Assembly (NCBI GenBank): GCA_963678705.1
Contig: CAVMBN010000126.1
Location: 310,001 to 374,000, forward strand
Origin: Panorpa germanica
Lineage: Eukaryota > Arthropoda > Insecta > Mecoptera > Panorpidae
Direction of reading: 5' to 3'
Length of the DNA stretch: 64,000 nt
The notes beneath the pieces were generated by a model, which worked only from the letters and a program-made list of their open reading frames with translations, did no database searches and was not told the origin of the DNA. Each line of letters starts with the position of its first letter. The stretch's first letter is position 1. Positions 41,742 through 51,990 of the stretch are shown here, one piece after another. The position numbers and the translations under genes are program-made.

Positions 41742-42674
41742 ATGAGCAAAACAAAAATAGGTATAATTAATGAGTTACATAAACCTGCACTTAAAAACTA
41801 TAAGCGTAGACATGTAATCATAAAAGGTCTAAATGATTCTTGGCAAGCTGATTTAGTAGAAATGATTCCGTATGCAAAAGAAAACAAAAGTTACAAGTAT
41901 TTACTCACAGTAATTGATATATTTTCTAAATATGCATGGGCAGTTCCAGTAAAATCAAAATCTGCAAAAGACGTTACTGTTGCATTTGAAAATATTTTAT
42001 TAAAAAATAAGAATAAGGTTCCGAAAAACTTACAAACAGATAACGGAAAGGAATTATATAACACTGAATTTAAAAAAGTTATAGATTCGTATGATATAAA
42101 CCATTATAGTACATTTAGTAATATAAAAGCATCGATTGTTAAAAGATTTAATAGAACTCTAAAAAATGCCATGTGGAAAGATTTTAGTATAAAAGGCAAC
42201 TATAATTGGATTAATAACATTGATGCACTTGTTAAGAAATAAAATAATTCTCATCATTCAACAATTAATATGAAGCCATCTCAAGTATCAATAAAAAATG
42301 AAAAAAAAATATTATTAGGAAATGTATACAATAGAATAAAAAGGGTCGGTTTAAGTCGATATAAAGTTGAAGATTATGTTCGTTTAAGCAAAACCAAATC
42401 ATTATTTGCAAAAGGGTATACTCCTAACTGGGGTACCGAAATATTTACTATATCAAAAGTACAACTAACTAATCCAGTCACATATTTACTTAATGATTCT
42501 CTTGGCCAATCAATTGCAGGCGCGTTTTACGAACAAGAACTACAAAAAACAAAATATCCAGATATATATCTAGTTGAGAAAGTTTTACAGAAAAAAGGAA
42601 AAAGAGTTTTTGTAAAGTGGTTAGGTTTAGATAAATCTCATAACAGTTGGATAGATGCTAAAAATATTGAATAA
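41742..42674 (+). pseudogene. INT: integrase with chromodomain, inactivated, copy 3
   Basis: TAA at 42240-42242 and Lys134 at the catalytic Glu position, as in the other copies. Confidence 0.89.
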
Positions 42675-42739
42675 CATTTTAAATAAATAAAACTATTGGG
42701 TATTATAAATATGTATTTATTTTTACATTAAAAATATAC

Positions 42740-45700
42740 TTATAACAATAAATCGCTCTCACTAAAACTATCAAAACCCCAAGGCAAAGTATCGGTACTA
42801 TTTTTTATAATACACCGTTTATCATCAAAAGGACTTAAAGCAATTTTTGTTTGCTTAATAGAGTACACATTATGCAATTTTGAAACTATTTCTCTTTGAG
42901 TACATTTTTTTTCATTTAAAGTTCTTAAACAATTTTCATAATCTTCAAAAGAAATATGGTTTTTTACTACACTTGTCTTTACTCCTTTTATTTTTTTTAT
43001 AATATCATTATTATTAACTTTTATTGTATACATTTTCGATCTTAGTCCTATAAAGTGAGTCATAATTTTACCGTTATTTTCATCCTTTATTAAACCTAAT
43101 ACCTTTTTATTTACACGGGGAATATTATATTGATTGTTTTCTTTATAATCACTTGTATCAAACTTACTTATATCGCGTTTTATAGTTTCATAAATATCTG
43201 ATGTGATAATTTCATATATTAACGAGTCAGTATCAATATATAACTTTAAATTATTATTAAAAAATTCTTTTTGCATATAATTATAATGAAAATCATACAT
43301 TACTGTTTTAGATAAATCTAATATTGAAAAGCCAACATATATAGGTTTATTAAATGTAATATTAGGTTTTAAAAGTTCAATAGCCACAACATTTTTATTA
43401 AAAATTGTTCGGCTATAAAAATTAGGTCGTGCTATTAAACTTTTTACTCCATAACGACCACCCCATTTTGTTTTTAATTTTATATCACGATGTTTTCTAA
43501 CATTTTCCATTGTCTTACCAAATACACTTTTATTCATTAATTTATACAAGTTTTTTTCAAAATCATTGGTAGCCATTTTTCTTTTTTCTGTATTTAAATC
43601 GATATAGTTTTTTAGCCACGGTGATTGACTAAATTTTAAAACTCGATGTATTTTTGATACTTGCATTCCTAAATGTATACATTGCTTTAAATTACTATAA
43701 TGAATTATATATTTCTCCTTATCATATAATGTAGTTAAAAGTTTTTTATGTTTACTTCCCGGTGGAATACAATGCTCAGGACAAAGCGGTAAATCTTTAT
43801 GGAGATTATGTAAACTTTGAGGATAAGTTAAATCTACTTCTAAAATGTAACCAGTATTGCTAGTTTCTGACAAATTGCATATAGTATTACTTATTTCCAA
43901 TATTTCTTGGTTGTTTAACCATTTAAAATTTCCATATGGTAGGAATTGAGACATTGCATGACCGTATAAGTTATTAACATCCAAATACATTAGATATTTA
44001 GAAGGTAATTCAGGTTTATACTTTTCATTCATGTATTTGTTATTGGCCTCTGCATATCTGTTTAAACATTGACTTATACCACCTCTGATACCCTTCTCTA
44101 TAAATAGCCACATATTTATATCAGTAAACAATTCAAGTTTAATTTTTGTTATTTTTAACATAGAATCCCAAGATAACCCTGGGGCAAAAACATAATGCAC
44201 TGGATCTAATTTATACGTGTCTAAACAATTATCTCGAAAATTTTCAAATATGTCACAAAGTAATAACACATCGGTTTTTAAGTACAAATCTGAATATTCA
44301 CCAAGTGTTTTGATATGAAATGTATTCCATATGTCTTGTGCATGTTTGTAATCTGTATCTGATAAGTTACTCTCATTTAATAAATTAAAAAAAATATTCT
44401 GAGCTGGTAAAGCTGTCTCATTTAACTTTTCCCAGGAATTTATATAATCATAAGGAAATACACCTTTTTTAATTAACAAAGTAAATTCTTCATTGCTTAA
44501 ATTGTTAAATTCTGATTTTAAATTTTTTAGTTTTTTATTTGGTAAATAAGATGGTAAATTACTTAAAGAACTAGCCATAAATCGATATGAATCAATAAAT
44601 TTTAATGAAATATTAGTTGCATACACATATTTCGTAAATGAAATATATTTTTCTATATTAATTGGTAGCACAGAGGTTCTTCCACTTATTCCGGTAGCTA
44701 AATCAATTATTATAAAATGTGAATTATAAGATGATAAATTGTGAAAAATTATTGGAATCACATAACTTTCATTATAATTTAAATTACATTCATTATGAGC
44801 TGGTCCTCTATAATTTTCTGTTAAATGACAATGATCTCGAACACGGTCTTGTTGCAACGGTTTTTCACATAAATGACAATTTATTGCATTTAAATATTCC
44901 ATCTTTTGTTGAGCCGTCAATGTTTTCATTGGTAATATATTTTTTATTATATCCTCAACATTATAAGCAATCTCTTTTAATTCATTTACAAACCACTGAA
45001 CGCAATCTTCACCACGATAACTATTATAATAAGATTTAGAGTCATCATATGAATATTTTACATAATATCCAACGCTATGTGCAATATGTGTTTGATATAC
45101 CCCCTTGGTTTCAATATTTGTCACATTACTATCCAATATACTTTCAAAGTCTGCATAAATAACACATGCATTTCTAATTTTTCTCTTAAAGTTTTTAAAC
45201 TCAAGTATATTAGAATTTTCAACTGGCATTATCGGTTTAACTGGTCTCAGTCCTAATCCAACACAGTCTTGTAAATGTTCCTTAAACTTGCACTCATATC
45301 TAAGGAAATGTAAACATCGATCACATATAAATTTCTTACAATTTGTTTTTGAAAGTTGATTACTAACAAGTCTTGATAAATTCTTTATCCAACAAAAATG
45401 AAATTTTATTTTATTGTCACATTCCTCATTATTACTTTCAACAACATCTTCTTCATCCTCTTCTTCTTCTTCTTCATCTTCTACTTCATAATCACTTTGA
45501 ATCATTAATAAATGTATATGTTTACTTTCATATATTTTACTTACATATACAGGAATAGTTTCAAATGTTTTCTTGCCCTTTTTTAAAATATACACATTTA
45601 TTGTTATATTATTTAGTTTTTCAAATTTTGAAACTTGTGATAACGTCATTGGAAATTTAATACCATTTAAATTAAGACAATTTATATATTTCTTATAAGA

Positions 45701-46537
45701 TGATTCTCTCTCGCCATGAATTTTTGATGGATAAAGTGCTGATAATACTGCCCATACAAAACATTTGTCATCTTCATTCTGAACATTTATTACAGCCTTT
45801 TTTCGTTTTATTTCAACTGGTAAGTCAATAAATGATGAACAATAAAATGGAACAAATTGATTTATATTTACTATCATATTCACTATTTTATATAGAGCCC
45901 ATCCACTTTGATTTTCTTGAGAAGTTTCTAAATCTTTTAATACAACATCAATAACATTTTCCTTATACCAATGTTTTAAATCTGTTGATACAAAAATTTC
46001 ATTATTTTTAGTATTAAAATATTTGTATTCAAATATATGTTCTTCTTCTTTTTTAGCTGATGGTAAAACAAATTCACCACAAAATATTACGTTAACTTTT
46101 AAAGCACTATATTTTTTTAAAGCATTTTTAATTCTAGATGCAAACATATAAAATGCATCGTTTAAAAATTGTAATGGATCAATATGACTTAAATTATTTA
46201 CCACTCCTGTTCTAACACGTCCTTTAAATGATGAATTTATATCCTGCCATTTAATCCGATCACTACGTTTTATACTATTTATAGTTCCTCCTCCAACTTT
46301 TTGTTTATTTTCTAACAATGTTTGAAAATATTTTAAGACACTTATATTGCTTTCAATGCTTCGCTTATATCCAATTGAATAGGTATTTTTATTATTTTTT
46401 AATAACTTATTTAACAACTTTATATTTATTTTATTATAATCAGACCACTTTTTCCACTGAATACTTAAATAATTTGAACTATTTAAATGTTCAATAATTG
46501 TTCTCATATGCTTAATAATCTTACAACCGTTATCCAT
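42740..46537 (-). CDS. polB: protein-primed family B DNA polymerase, uninterrupted only in this copy
   Basis: Replicates the element from protein-primed ends. 1265 residues. A C-x2-C-x9-10-H/C knuckle near residues 415-430 precedes the 3'-5' exonuclease, with Exo I D463 and E465 (A-D-F-E). An HNH-like insertion follows (C-H-L-C, D-H-C-H-L-T). Exo II reads S-S-Y-N-S-H, with Asn605 where copies 1 and 2 have the expected Asp, so proofreading may be impaired. Motif A is L-D-V-N-N-L-Y-G (about 851), motif B K-L-M-N-K-S-V-F-G-K-T (about 998) and motif C Y-I-D-T-D-S (1100-1105). A K-M-Y follows. Met437 replaces the amber of copies 1 and 2. About twenty residue differences from those copies are concentrated between 43190 and 44850. 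Confidence 0.93.
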   Translation of the reverse strand: MDNGCKIIKHMRTIIEHLNSSNYLSIQWKKWSDYNKINIKLLNKLLKNNKNTYSIGYKRSIESNISVLKYFQTLLENKQKVGGGTINSIKRSDRIKWQDINSSFKGRVRTGVVNNLSHIDPLQFLNDAFYMFASRIKNALKKYSALKVNVIFCGEFVLPSAKKEEEHIFEYKYFNTKNNEIFVSTDLKHWYKENVIDVVLKDLETSQENQSGWALYKIVNMIVNINQFVPFYCSSFIDLPVEIKRKKAVINVQNEDDKCFVWAVLSALYPSKIHGERESSYKKYINCLNLNGIKFPMTLSQVSKFEKLNNITINVYILKKGKKTFETIPVYVSKIYESKHIHLLMIQSDYEVEDEEEEEEDEEDVVESNNEECDNKIKFHFCWIKNLSRLVSNQLSKTNCKKFICDRCLHFLRYECKFKEHLQDCVGLGLRPVKPIMPVENSNILEFKNFKRKIRNACVIYADFESILDSNVTNIETKGVYQTHIAHSVGYYVKYSYDDSKSYYNSYRGEDCVQWFVNELKEIAYNVEDIIKNILPMKTLTAQQKMEYLNAINCHLCEKPLQQDRVRDHCHLTENYRGPAHNECNLNYNESYVIPIIFHNLSSYNSHFIIIDLATGISGRTSVLPINIEKYISFTKYVYATNISLKFIDSYRFMASSLSNLPSYLPNKKLKNLKSEFNNLSNEEFTLLIKKGVFPYDYINSWEKLNETALPAQNIFFNLLNESNLSDTDYKHAQDIWNTFHIKTLGEYSDLYLKTDVLLLCDIFENFRDNCLDTYKLDPVHYVFAPGLSWDSMLKITKIKLELFTDINMWLFIEKGIRGGISQCLNRYAEANNKYMNEKYKPELPSKYLMYLDVNNLYGHAMSQFLPYGNFKWLNNQEILEISNTICNLSETSNTGYILEVDLTYPQSLHNLHKDLPLCPEHCIPPGSKHKKLLTTLYDKEKYIIHYSNLKQCIHLGMQVSKIHRVLKFSQSPWLKNYIDLNTEKRKMATNDFEKNLYKLMNKSVFGKTMENVRKHRDIKLKTKWGGRYGVKSLIARPNFYSRTIFNKNVVAIELLKPNITFNKPIYVGFSILDLSKTVMYDFHYNYMQKEFFNNNLKLYIDTDSLIYEIITSDIYETIKRDISKFDTSDYKENNQYNIPRVNKKVLGLIKDENNGKIMTHFIGLRSKMYTIKVNNNDIIKKIKGVKTSVVKNHISFEDYENCLRTLNEKKCTQREIVSKLHNVYSIKQTKIALSPFDDKRCIIKNSTDTLPWGFDSFSESDLLL

Positions 46538-46644
46538 TTTAAATTATATATTTCAGTTTGAAAATCAAAATATAAATCACAATTGTTTTTAAAAGTTTAT
46601 TTATTTATATAATTTTACATAAAAAATATACATTAATCACTATG

Positions 46645-47031
46645 TTATACTTTTACAATTTCGTCATCAGAGTCTAACACCTCTACAATTTCGTCATCAG
46701 AGTCTAACACCTCTACAATTTCATCGTCAGAGTCTAATATTTCAATAACTTCACTATCACTCTCTAATAATTCTATGATTTCCACATCAGAATCTTCTTC
46801 CTGTATTTCAATTTCTTCGTGACCTATTATTATTTCATCAGCATAACTCTCTATAATTTTCTCATATGTCTTCTTTTCTTCATCCGTCATATCCTCTGAA
46901 TTACAGTCATCTATATCAAAATCGTCAGTTATATCCTGCACATAATATCTATCTTCACTGTCAATGCCGACGCGTATATGCCCCGAATCCAATAACCATG
47001 TTACGCCTGGAATATTCTTAAATCCGTTCAT
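46645..47031 (-). CDS. 128-aa acidic protein with tandem SUMO-interaction-like motifs, copy 3
   Basis: Ile for Val at residue 67; all modules conserved. Confidence 0.6.
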   Translation of the reverse strand: MNGFKNIPGVTWLLDSGHIRVGIDSEDRYYVQDITDDFDIDDCNSEDMTDEEKKTYEKIIESYADEIIIGHEEIEIQEEDSDVEIIELLESDSEVIEILDSDDEIVEVLDSDDEIVEVLDSDDEIVKV

Positions 47032-47492
47032 ACTATTAAACTTTAGCTTGAACTAAGAAAATATTACTCTGTAATTACAGCTCAACATCATCTCTATTTA
47101 AATGACATTTATGCATTAATTTACCCTCTCTACCACTCCATATTAAATACCACCTCCAACAACAGAATCTCCTTACATATGCATACATACATAAAAATAC
47201 ATAAGTGGGAATATACCGACTGCATCCACAGCTACATCGAGGATACGAACATAAACGATTGGCTTCCGGAAATTGACGAAGAATGCAATAATTACGGCGT
47301 ATCTTCTACACCAATACCAACACACACGTAATACTTATTATCGCTATCTCACTCTTTCATATTACCCCACTATTACCCCCAACATTGTCTAGCCACGCCC
47401 CCTTCTTCATACCGTGACCTAAATGCATCCCCACCTCAATAATTTCCAACTCAACTTCTAAACTGTCCTAGAACCCGCTTTCTTACCCTACT
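47032..47492. other. non-coding right end of element, copy 3, and edge of the array
   Basis: A single 86-bp unit (47339-47424) instead of two. The terminal CCCTACT joins directly to BEL sequence. No gene seen. Confidence 0.75.
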
Positions 47493-47552
47493 AATGTCTG
47501 CTCCTAGCAGCAAGTCTACGCGATCAGACTTGTTAAATTGTGGGTCTGCTAA

Positions 47553-48104
47553 TTAAATGTGTGAGGAAATTTTCAGACTAGTTACGTCTAAATTCGTATG
47601 TGGTATGTTGTCTCTTATTTTGTGAATAACTAAACAGTCAACAGATGTCTTATAAGTAGTAGCTAGTGATTTAAGTTCAACGCTCATCTTAGACGTTACA
47701 TTCGTCTCAGTTTTGAATATACCAGATATAGCTGCATTCGTGGGTGTAGAAGTTGCCTTTAACCTGTTCGGTAATCGTTTGGTTACAAAACTAATTTGGC
47801 TTCCATTGTCCAATAAAGCTCGTGCGAAAATTGATTTACCATTACTATCGGTTACTTTAACTACAGCAGTAGAAATTAACACCTGCCCTGAGTTTACTAC
47901 TTGACTAGTGAATGTGTCACTGGAAGTACTTAACTGTGGTGAATCAGATTGAGAAGCAGCTAAATGTAAAAGCGTGTGGTGTTGTTTGTTAAATATATTG
48001 CAGAGGAAACTAAAAGTGCACTTTTTAGTGTTGTGTCCTTTTCTCAAACAATTTAAACATAACGTGCGATTTTGACATACTTTAATGCGTGCGGATATGG
48101 ACAA
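47553..48104 (-). pseudogene. BEL gag zinc knuckle and aspartic protease, unit A
   Basis: An 183-codon open stretch. C-L-N-C-L-R-K-G-H-N-T-K-K-C near residue 16 is the BEL-type zinc knuckle, followed by a second Cys/His group with H-H-T-L-L-H. A-R-A-L-L-D-N-G-S-Q is the protease active site with Asn in the usual Ser/Thr position. Stops on both sides, so it is a gene remnant. The sequence up to 48410 continues upstream gag with interruptions, including another C-x2-C group. Confidence 0.8.
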
Positions 48105-48410
48105 TTTTAGGAAAGCTCGGTAAACACGATAAGTATCACTACAAAAATGGCATTTGTTGTGCTGTGCTACAACTAATGAACGTTGAGATTTAGATTTCGT
48201 ACCAATTTTAAAGTTATCGCTTTATTCGTCTAATTCGTGGGCTCTTTCTAACATAAAGAATAAGAAGAAATCCACTGTTTGATTATCTGTTTTAGATTGC
48301 AAACTAGACTGCCAGTGAGCCTTTGTCGTAGCGTCTAACTTTTGTGATGCCAATATGGTGACGAGTTGGTTCCGTCTGTGTTCTAACGGAAAGCTATTTT
48401 CAAGGACGTT

Positions 48411-48679
48411 AGTTATCTGACGAAACAGTTCTCTTTATCTCTTTTACAAATAAATATATTATTATCTAAGTAACCAGATAATTTATAAAATCACATTGAC
48501 TAAAATCAATTTTGTTTCACAAATTGATTAATTAATTTGTTTAAGTACTTTAGTTATACTCCATCGAGGAGATAATCTTTGTAATATAAAGTATATAATT
48601 ATAGAGAAACTTTATTTATCAATATAAATAAAGTATATAATATTTTAAATATTGTTATTTACTTAGCAATAACATAACT
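48411..48679 (+). repeat. 5' LTR of the gypsy element
   Basis: 269 bp, beginning AGTTA and ending TAACT, an inverted pair. A TATA-like and AATAAA-rich 3' half. It closely matches 51069-51349, which has a short internal duplication (TTTTGTTTCAA) and scattered differences. Confidence 0.9.
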
Positions 48680-48690
48680 GGCGCAGTCGT
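48679..48690 (+). other. primer binding site of the gypsy element
   Basis: TGGCGCAGTCG directly after the LTR is the tRNA-Ser-type site known from 17.6/297-group gypsy elements. From here to the gag start at 48934 is an untranslated leader with no ORF. Confidence 0.65.
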
Positions 48691-48933
48691 CGTCTAGCGG
48701 CGGAGATAAAGATAAAGCATCGTGATTGAAAAGAACAAATCTACTCACCCCAGGGAAGAAGATTCGAAAATTAAATAAAATTAAAAATTAACTGTGTAAA
48801 ATATAGTGAAGTGAACTGATAACTAAGGACCAAGGACAAAGGACTGCAAGAAGATTAAAGGTTCATCTATTAATATATGGTAGATCAATTGAATTACCTT
48901 TTTACACAATTGAATATAAATAAAAAAGAAAAA

Positions 48934-50292
48934 ATGACAACTTAAACTAATAATAATTTCCAACAATATTTAGGAATGATAAAAAAATATGATGGTAGAT
49001 CCGAAGGCTTACCGGACTACATCAGAACAAGCGAATTGTTACTAGGACAATTTTTCAATGAAAATAAAGTAGATTGCTTCGACAACGTCGCTTTAATAAA
49101 AGCGATTCATGCAAAATTAACTGGAAAAGCTGCCTCACTAATAGAAGGAAGGGACATACACAGCTGGGCAGAAATTAAAATGACATTGGCACAAGCATTT
49201 TGCGACCCTAGAGATGAGATGTCATTACTGCGAGAACTCATGGAAATAAGGCAGAGGAATGAAACATTCCTTGAATTCTACGAAAAATATAGAAAATTGA
49301 GAGCATTATTATATGCTAATTAAAAATGCAATGGAGCAATAGAAGAAAGAAATATGAAGACAAAAATGTACGACGCAGTGGCTCTAAAATCTTTTAAAGC
49401 AGGCTTATGGGAACCTTTTGGATCATTCTTAAGAACCAGAGCACCCACTACACTAGAACAAGCAATCTCTATTGTAACAGAAGAATAGAACGACAGGAAT
49501 TGGCAAAGACAAGAAAATACGAATAATAATCTGGTACAACAACCAGTCAGAACGACACAAAGAACATTCAACAACCCTAAACAATCGGAAAACTTTAACA
49601 ATTCCCACACATCCGATTTTAATGATAATCAATCACGGAGACAGATTAATTTTCAACAACCCTATCAACAAAATTGGCGAGCACCAAATACAAAGGTCTC
49701 CAAAGAAAGCAACTTATGGAACCGATACCCTAATGAACCTATTAAGAAGCAGTGGACACCTATGGATACTACATCAGTAATTAATTCACAGATTGGAAGC
49801 AGAGAAAATATAACAATTAATAATATAAGATCAAGTAATTTCCTACCCTATTTAATTGATAACAAACTCAACATAAAATTACTTATAGACACCGGATCAT
49901 CCAAAACCATAATTAACCCCAGTTTGATATACAGAAATTTACCTCAATGTATTTCTAAAGAAGCTTTTTGTATTCAGACGGCCCATGGTACCACATACCA
50001 TAATAAAGTGGCTCACATCCCCATATTTCCAATATTTAAGAGTCAAGACATTTGTAAAGTCTTTTTGTTTAAATATAGTGATAAATTTGATGGATTACTA
50101 AAAATGGATTTGTTGACAAAACTTGGAGCTAATAATAACTTCAATAAAAAGATGTTAACCATTAATGATACCGTGATACCGATATACTTTCAGAATTCAA
50201 ATAAATTGGAACTGTATAATACTGAAATCAAAGTACAGAGTGAAAACACTACAGATGAAGTTAAATACAGAAGTAAACGAAAAAGATATTAA
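48934..50292 (+). pseudogene. gypsy gag-protease frame with three nonsense codons
   Basis: One frame from ATG 48934 to 50292 is broken by stops at 48943, 49321 and 49486. The 48976-49323 part is a gypsy capsid-like gag (K-Y-D-G-R-S-E, L-T-G-K-A-A-S-L-I-E-G-R, F-L-E-F-Y-E-K-Y). After an Asn/Gln-rich stretch the aspartic protease has the catalytic L-I-D-T-G-S-S and the later D-G-L-L-K-M-D motif, where Gly is the usual residue before the second Asp. There is no RT behind it. Confidence 0.8.
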
Positions 50293-50779
50293 AACATTTA
50301 TTAAAATAAAAACAGATGAAACTTCAATTGTTGAAGGTAACGTCAAACAAGACACAGAAGATGAGAACATGCAAGATTTCAAAGTAGAAAATCTGCAAAA
50401 TGTCAAACAAGAAACAAAGAATCAAGAAATACAACATTTTGAAATACCAAATAAACAAAAAGTTAATCAACAAACAAAAAATCAAAACTTTTAAGATTTA
50501 AAAGTCAAAAATCAACAAAAAATCAAGCAAGTAGCAGAAAAGCAAACTATACAAGATATTGAAATAAAGAAACAACAAAACATGAAACAAGAAGAACCAG
50601 GAAAACAAAATATGCAATATTCCGAGGTAGAAAAGTCATACAGTATAAAGCAAGAAAAAGCAGAAAATAAAAAAATTAAAAAATTTAAAATAGAACGAAA
50701 AATTGAAAAGGAAAACAAAGCTAAGTGCTTACCGGAAAAGCTAGAAGATTCAGAAAAAAAGCACACACTATGTGGATAA
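50240..50779 (+). pseudogene. Lys/Glu/Gln-rich repetitive frame in the gypsy element
   Basis: An open frame, +1 relative to the protease and broken once by TAA at 50492, encodes loosely repeated units around V-K-Q-E-T-K-N-Q. No homology recognised. It occupies the place where pol should be and may be an expanded low-complexity tail. Positions 50780-51068 hold no convincing gene. Confidence 0.45.
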
Positions 50780-51068
50780 ATGTTCACAGAAAAGAAAAAT
50801 ATTATGATAAGCTAACATATGAACAAAATGATATAAGTATAACAATTACTATTAAGACTATATAAACAAACACATTCAAGGAGTATACTTTAGAAGAAAT
50901 GATAGAAGAGGGAAGATAACGAATCCACAAATAGGACCACATAAAAGAAAAGCCAATACAAATACTATTGCTGCAGGACCCTTATCAGGAAACAGAAGTG
51001 ACGACTACATCTAGAAAAATCGAGACACCTTCACAAGATTTCTCTATTTTTCTCTCTAAGGATGGAGG

Positions 51069-51349
51069 AGTTATCTGACGACACAATTCTCTCTCTCTCT
51101 CTTCAACAAATAAATATATTATTATCTAAGTAACCAGATAATTTGTAAAATCACATTGACTAAAATCAATTTTGTTTCAATTTTGTTTCACAAATTGATA
51201 ATTCATTTGTTCAAGTACTTTAGTTATACTCCATCGAGGAGATAATCTGTGTAATATAAAATATATAATTATAGAGAAACTTTATTTATCAATATAAATA
51301 AAGTATATAATATTTTAAATATTGTTATTTACTTAGCAATAACATAACT
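51069..51349 (+). repeat. 3' LTR of the gypsy element
   Basis: 281 bp, same AGTTA...TAACT ends as the 5' LTR. Confidence 0.9.
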
Positions 51350-51990
51350 CGTTAACATGTATTCTGATAGCGGCGGCTGTGGTTCTTAAACTATCACTCG
51401 ACTCAGTAATCAGATTCGGGATGTTCAAAAACGATTTTATATAATGGAAAATTATCTTTCTCTTATTGTCATATGCTTCGAGAATAAGATTTCAACACAA
51501 CTCATAATTTTAAGCCTCGATTTTTATAGAAGTAATTATGTCAAGAGCTGCACCTTTTAGACAGCTTCGCAAAAGATGGTTTTTTGTAATTGTTAAACCT
51601 GCTCTGACTACGTATTAAGCTTACGTAGCTTCACTTAAATGAATGCCATTTAAATATGTCACCATTAAAGTCTGGTACGCCTATACGGGGTAGCTCAATG
51701 TCATTGTCGGTACTGTGATTTAAACGCAAATCAAAAGAAACGGGTGGTGGATTAGAATTGATCAATATTTCATTGAATATTCGTCACGGATTTTGTCAAT
51801 GCGTGCCATTTCCTTATTATCATCAGCTACCATTACTTGTATATCTATACAGATGTTGCTAAAATCGCATAATAATGGGAAACAAATTCTCTTATACGTT
51901 TTAATGTTTTGGATATTATACGTAGATGGATCGTTTACGTTATCTTTCTATATTAATATAGTATATATTTTGAAATTAGCTTGACAAGAA
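51350..51990 (-). pseudogene. BEL gag remnant, unit A
   Basis: Homologous to 61600-62290 of unit B with several stops and small indels. Minus-strand fragments resemble BEL gag helical segments. No long open frame remains. Confidence 0.65.

Larger units (their letters stand above)
31335..47492. mobile_element. Maverick/Polinton (adintovirus-like) element, copy 3 (complete, right end of array)
   Basis: A complete unit of about 16,158 bp whose right end abuts a BEL/Pao element. The exact edge is ambiguous by one base, because the A at 47493 is shared by both sides. It is the only copy with an uninterrupted DNA polymerase frame. Protease and integrase carry nonsense codons and the capsid gene carries the same double deletion as copy 1. 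It has one 86-bp unit near its right end instead of two. Confidence 0.92.
48411..51349 (+). mobile_element. internally deleted gypsy-type (17.6-like) LTR retrotransposon
   Basis: Two LTRs, a primer binding site, degenerate gag-protease and a CGTT duplication on both sides (48407-48410 and 51350-51353) define a complete insertion of 2.9 kb. RT, RNase H, integrase and env are absent, so it depended on other elements to move. It sits in BEL gag of unit A. Confidence 0.9.

Noticed and set aside
50240..50779. Env or pol of the gypsy element
   Set aside because: Composition is repetitive Lys/Glu/Gln with no catalytic motif, signal peptide or membrane segment.
51793..51984. Plus-strand 63-aa ORF (and 62076-62285)
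   Set aside because: Antisense shadow of BEL gag sequence.
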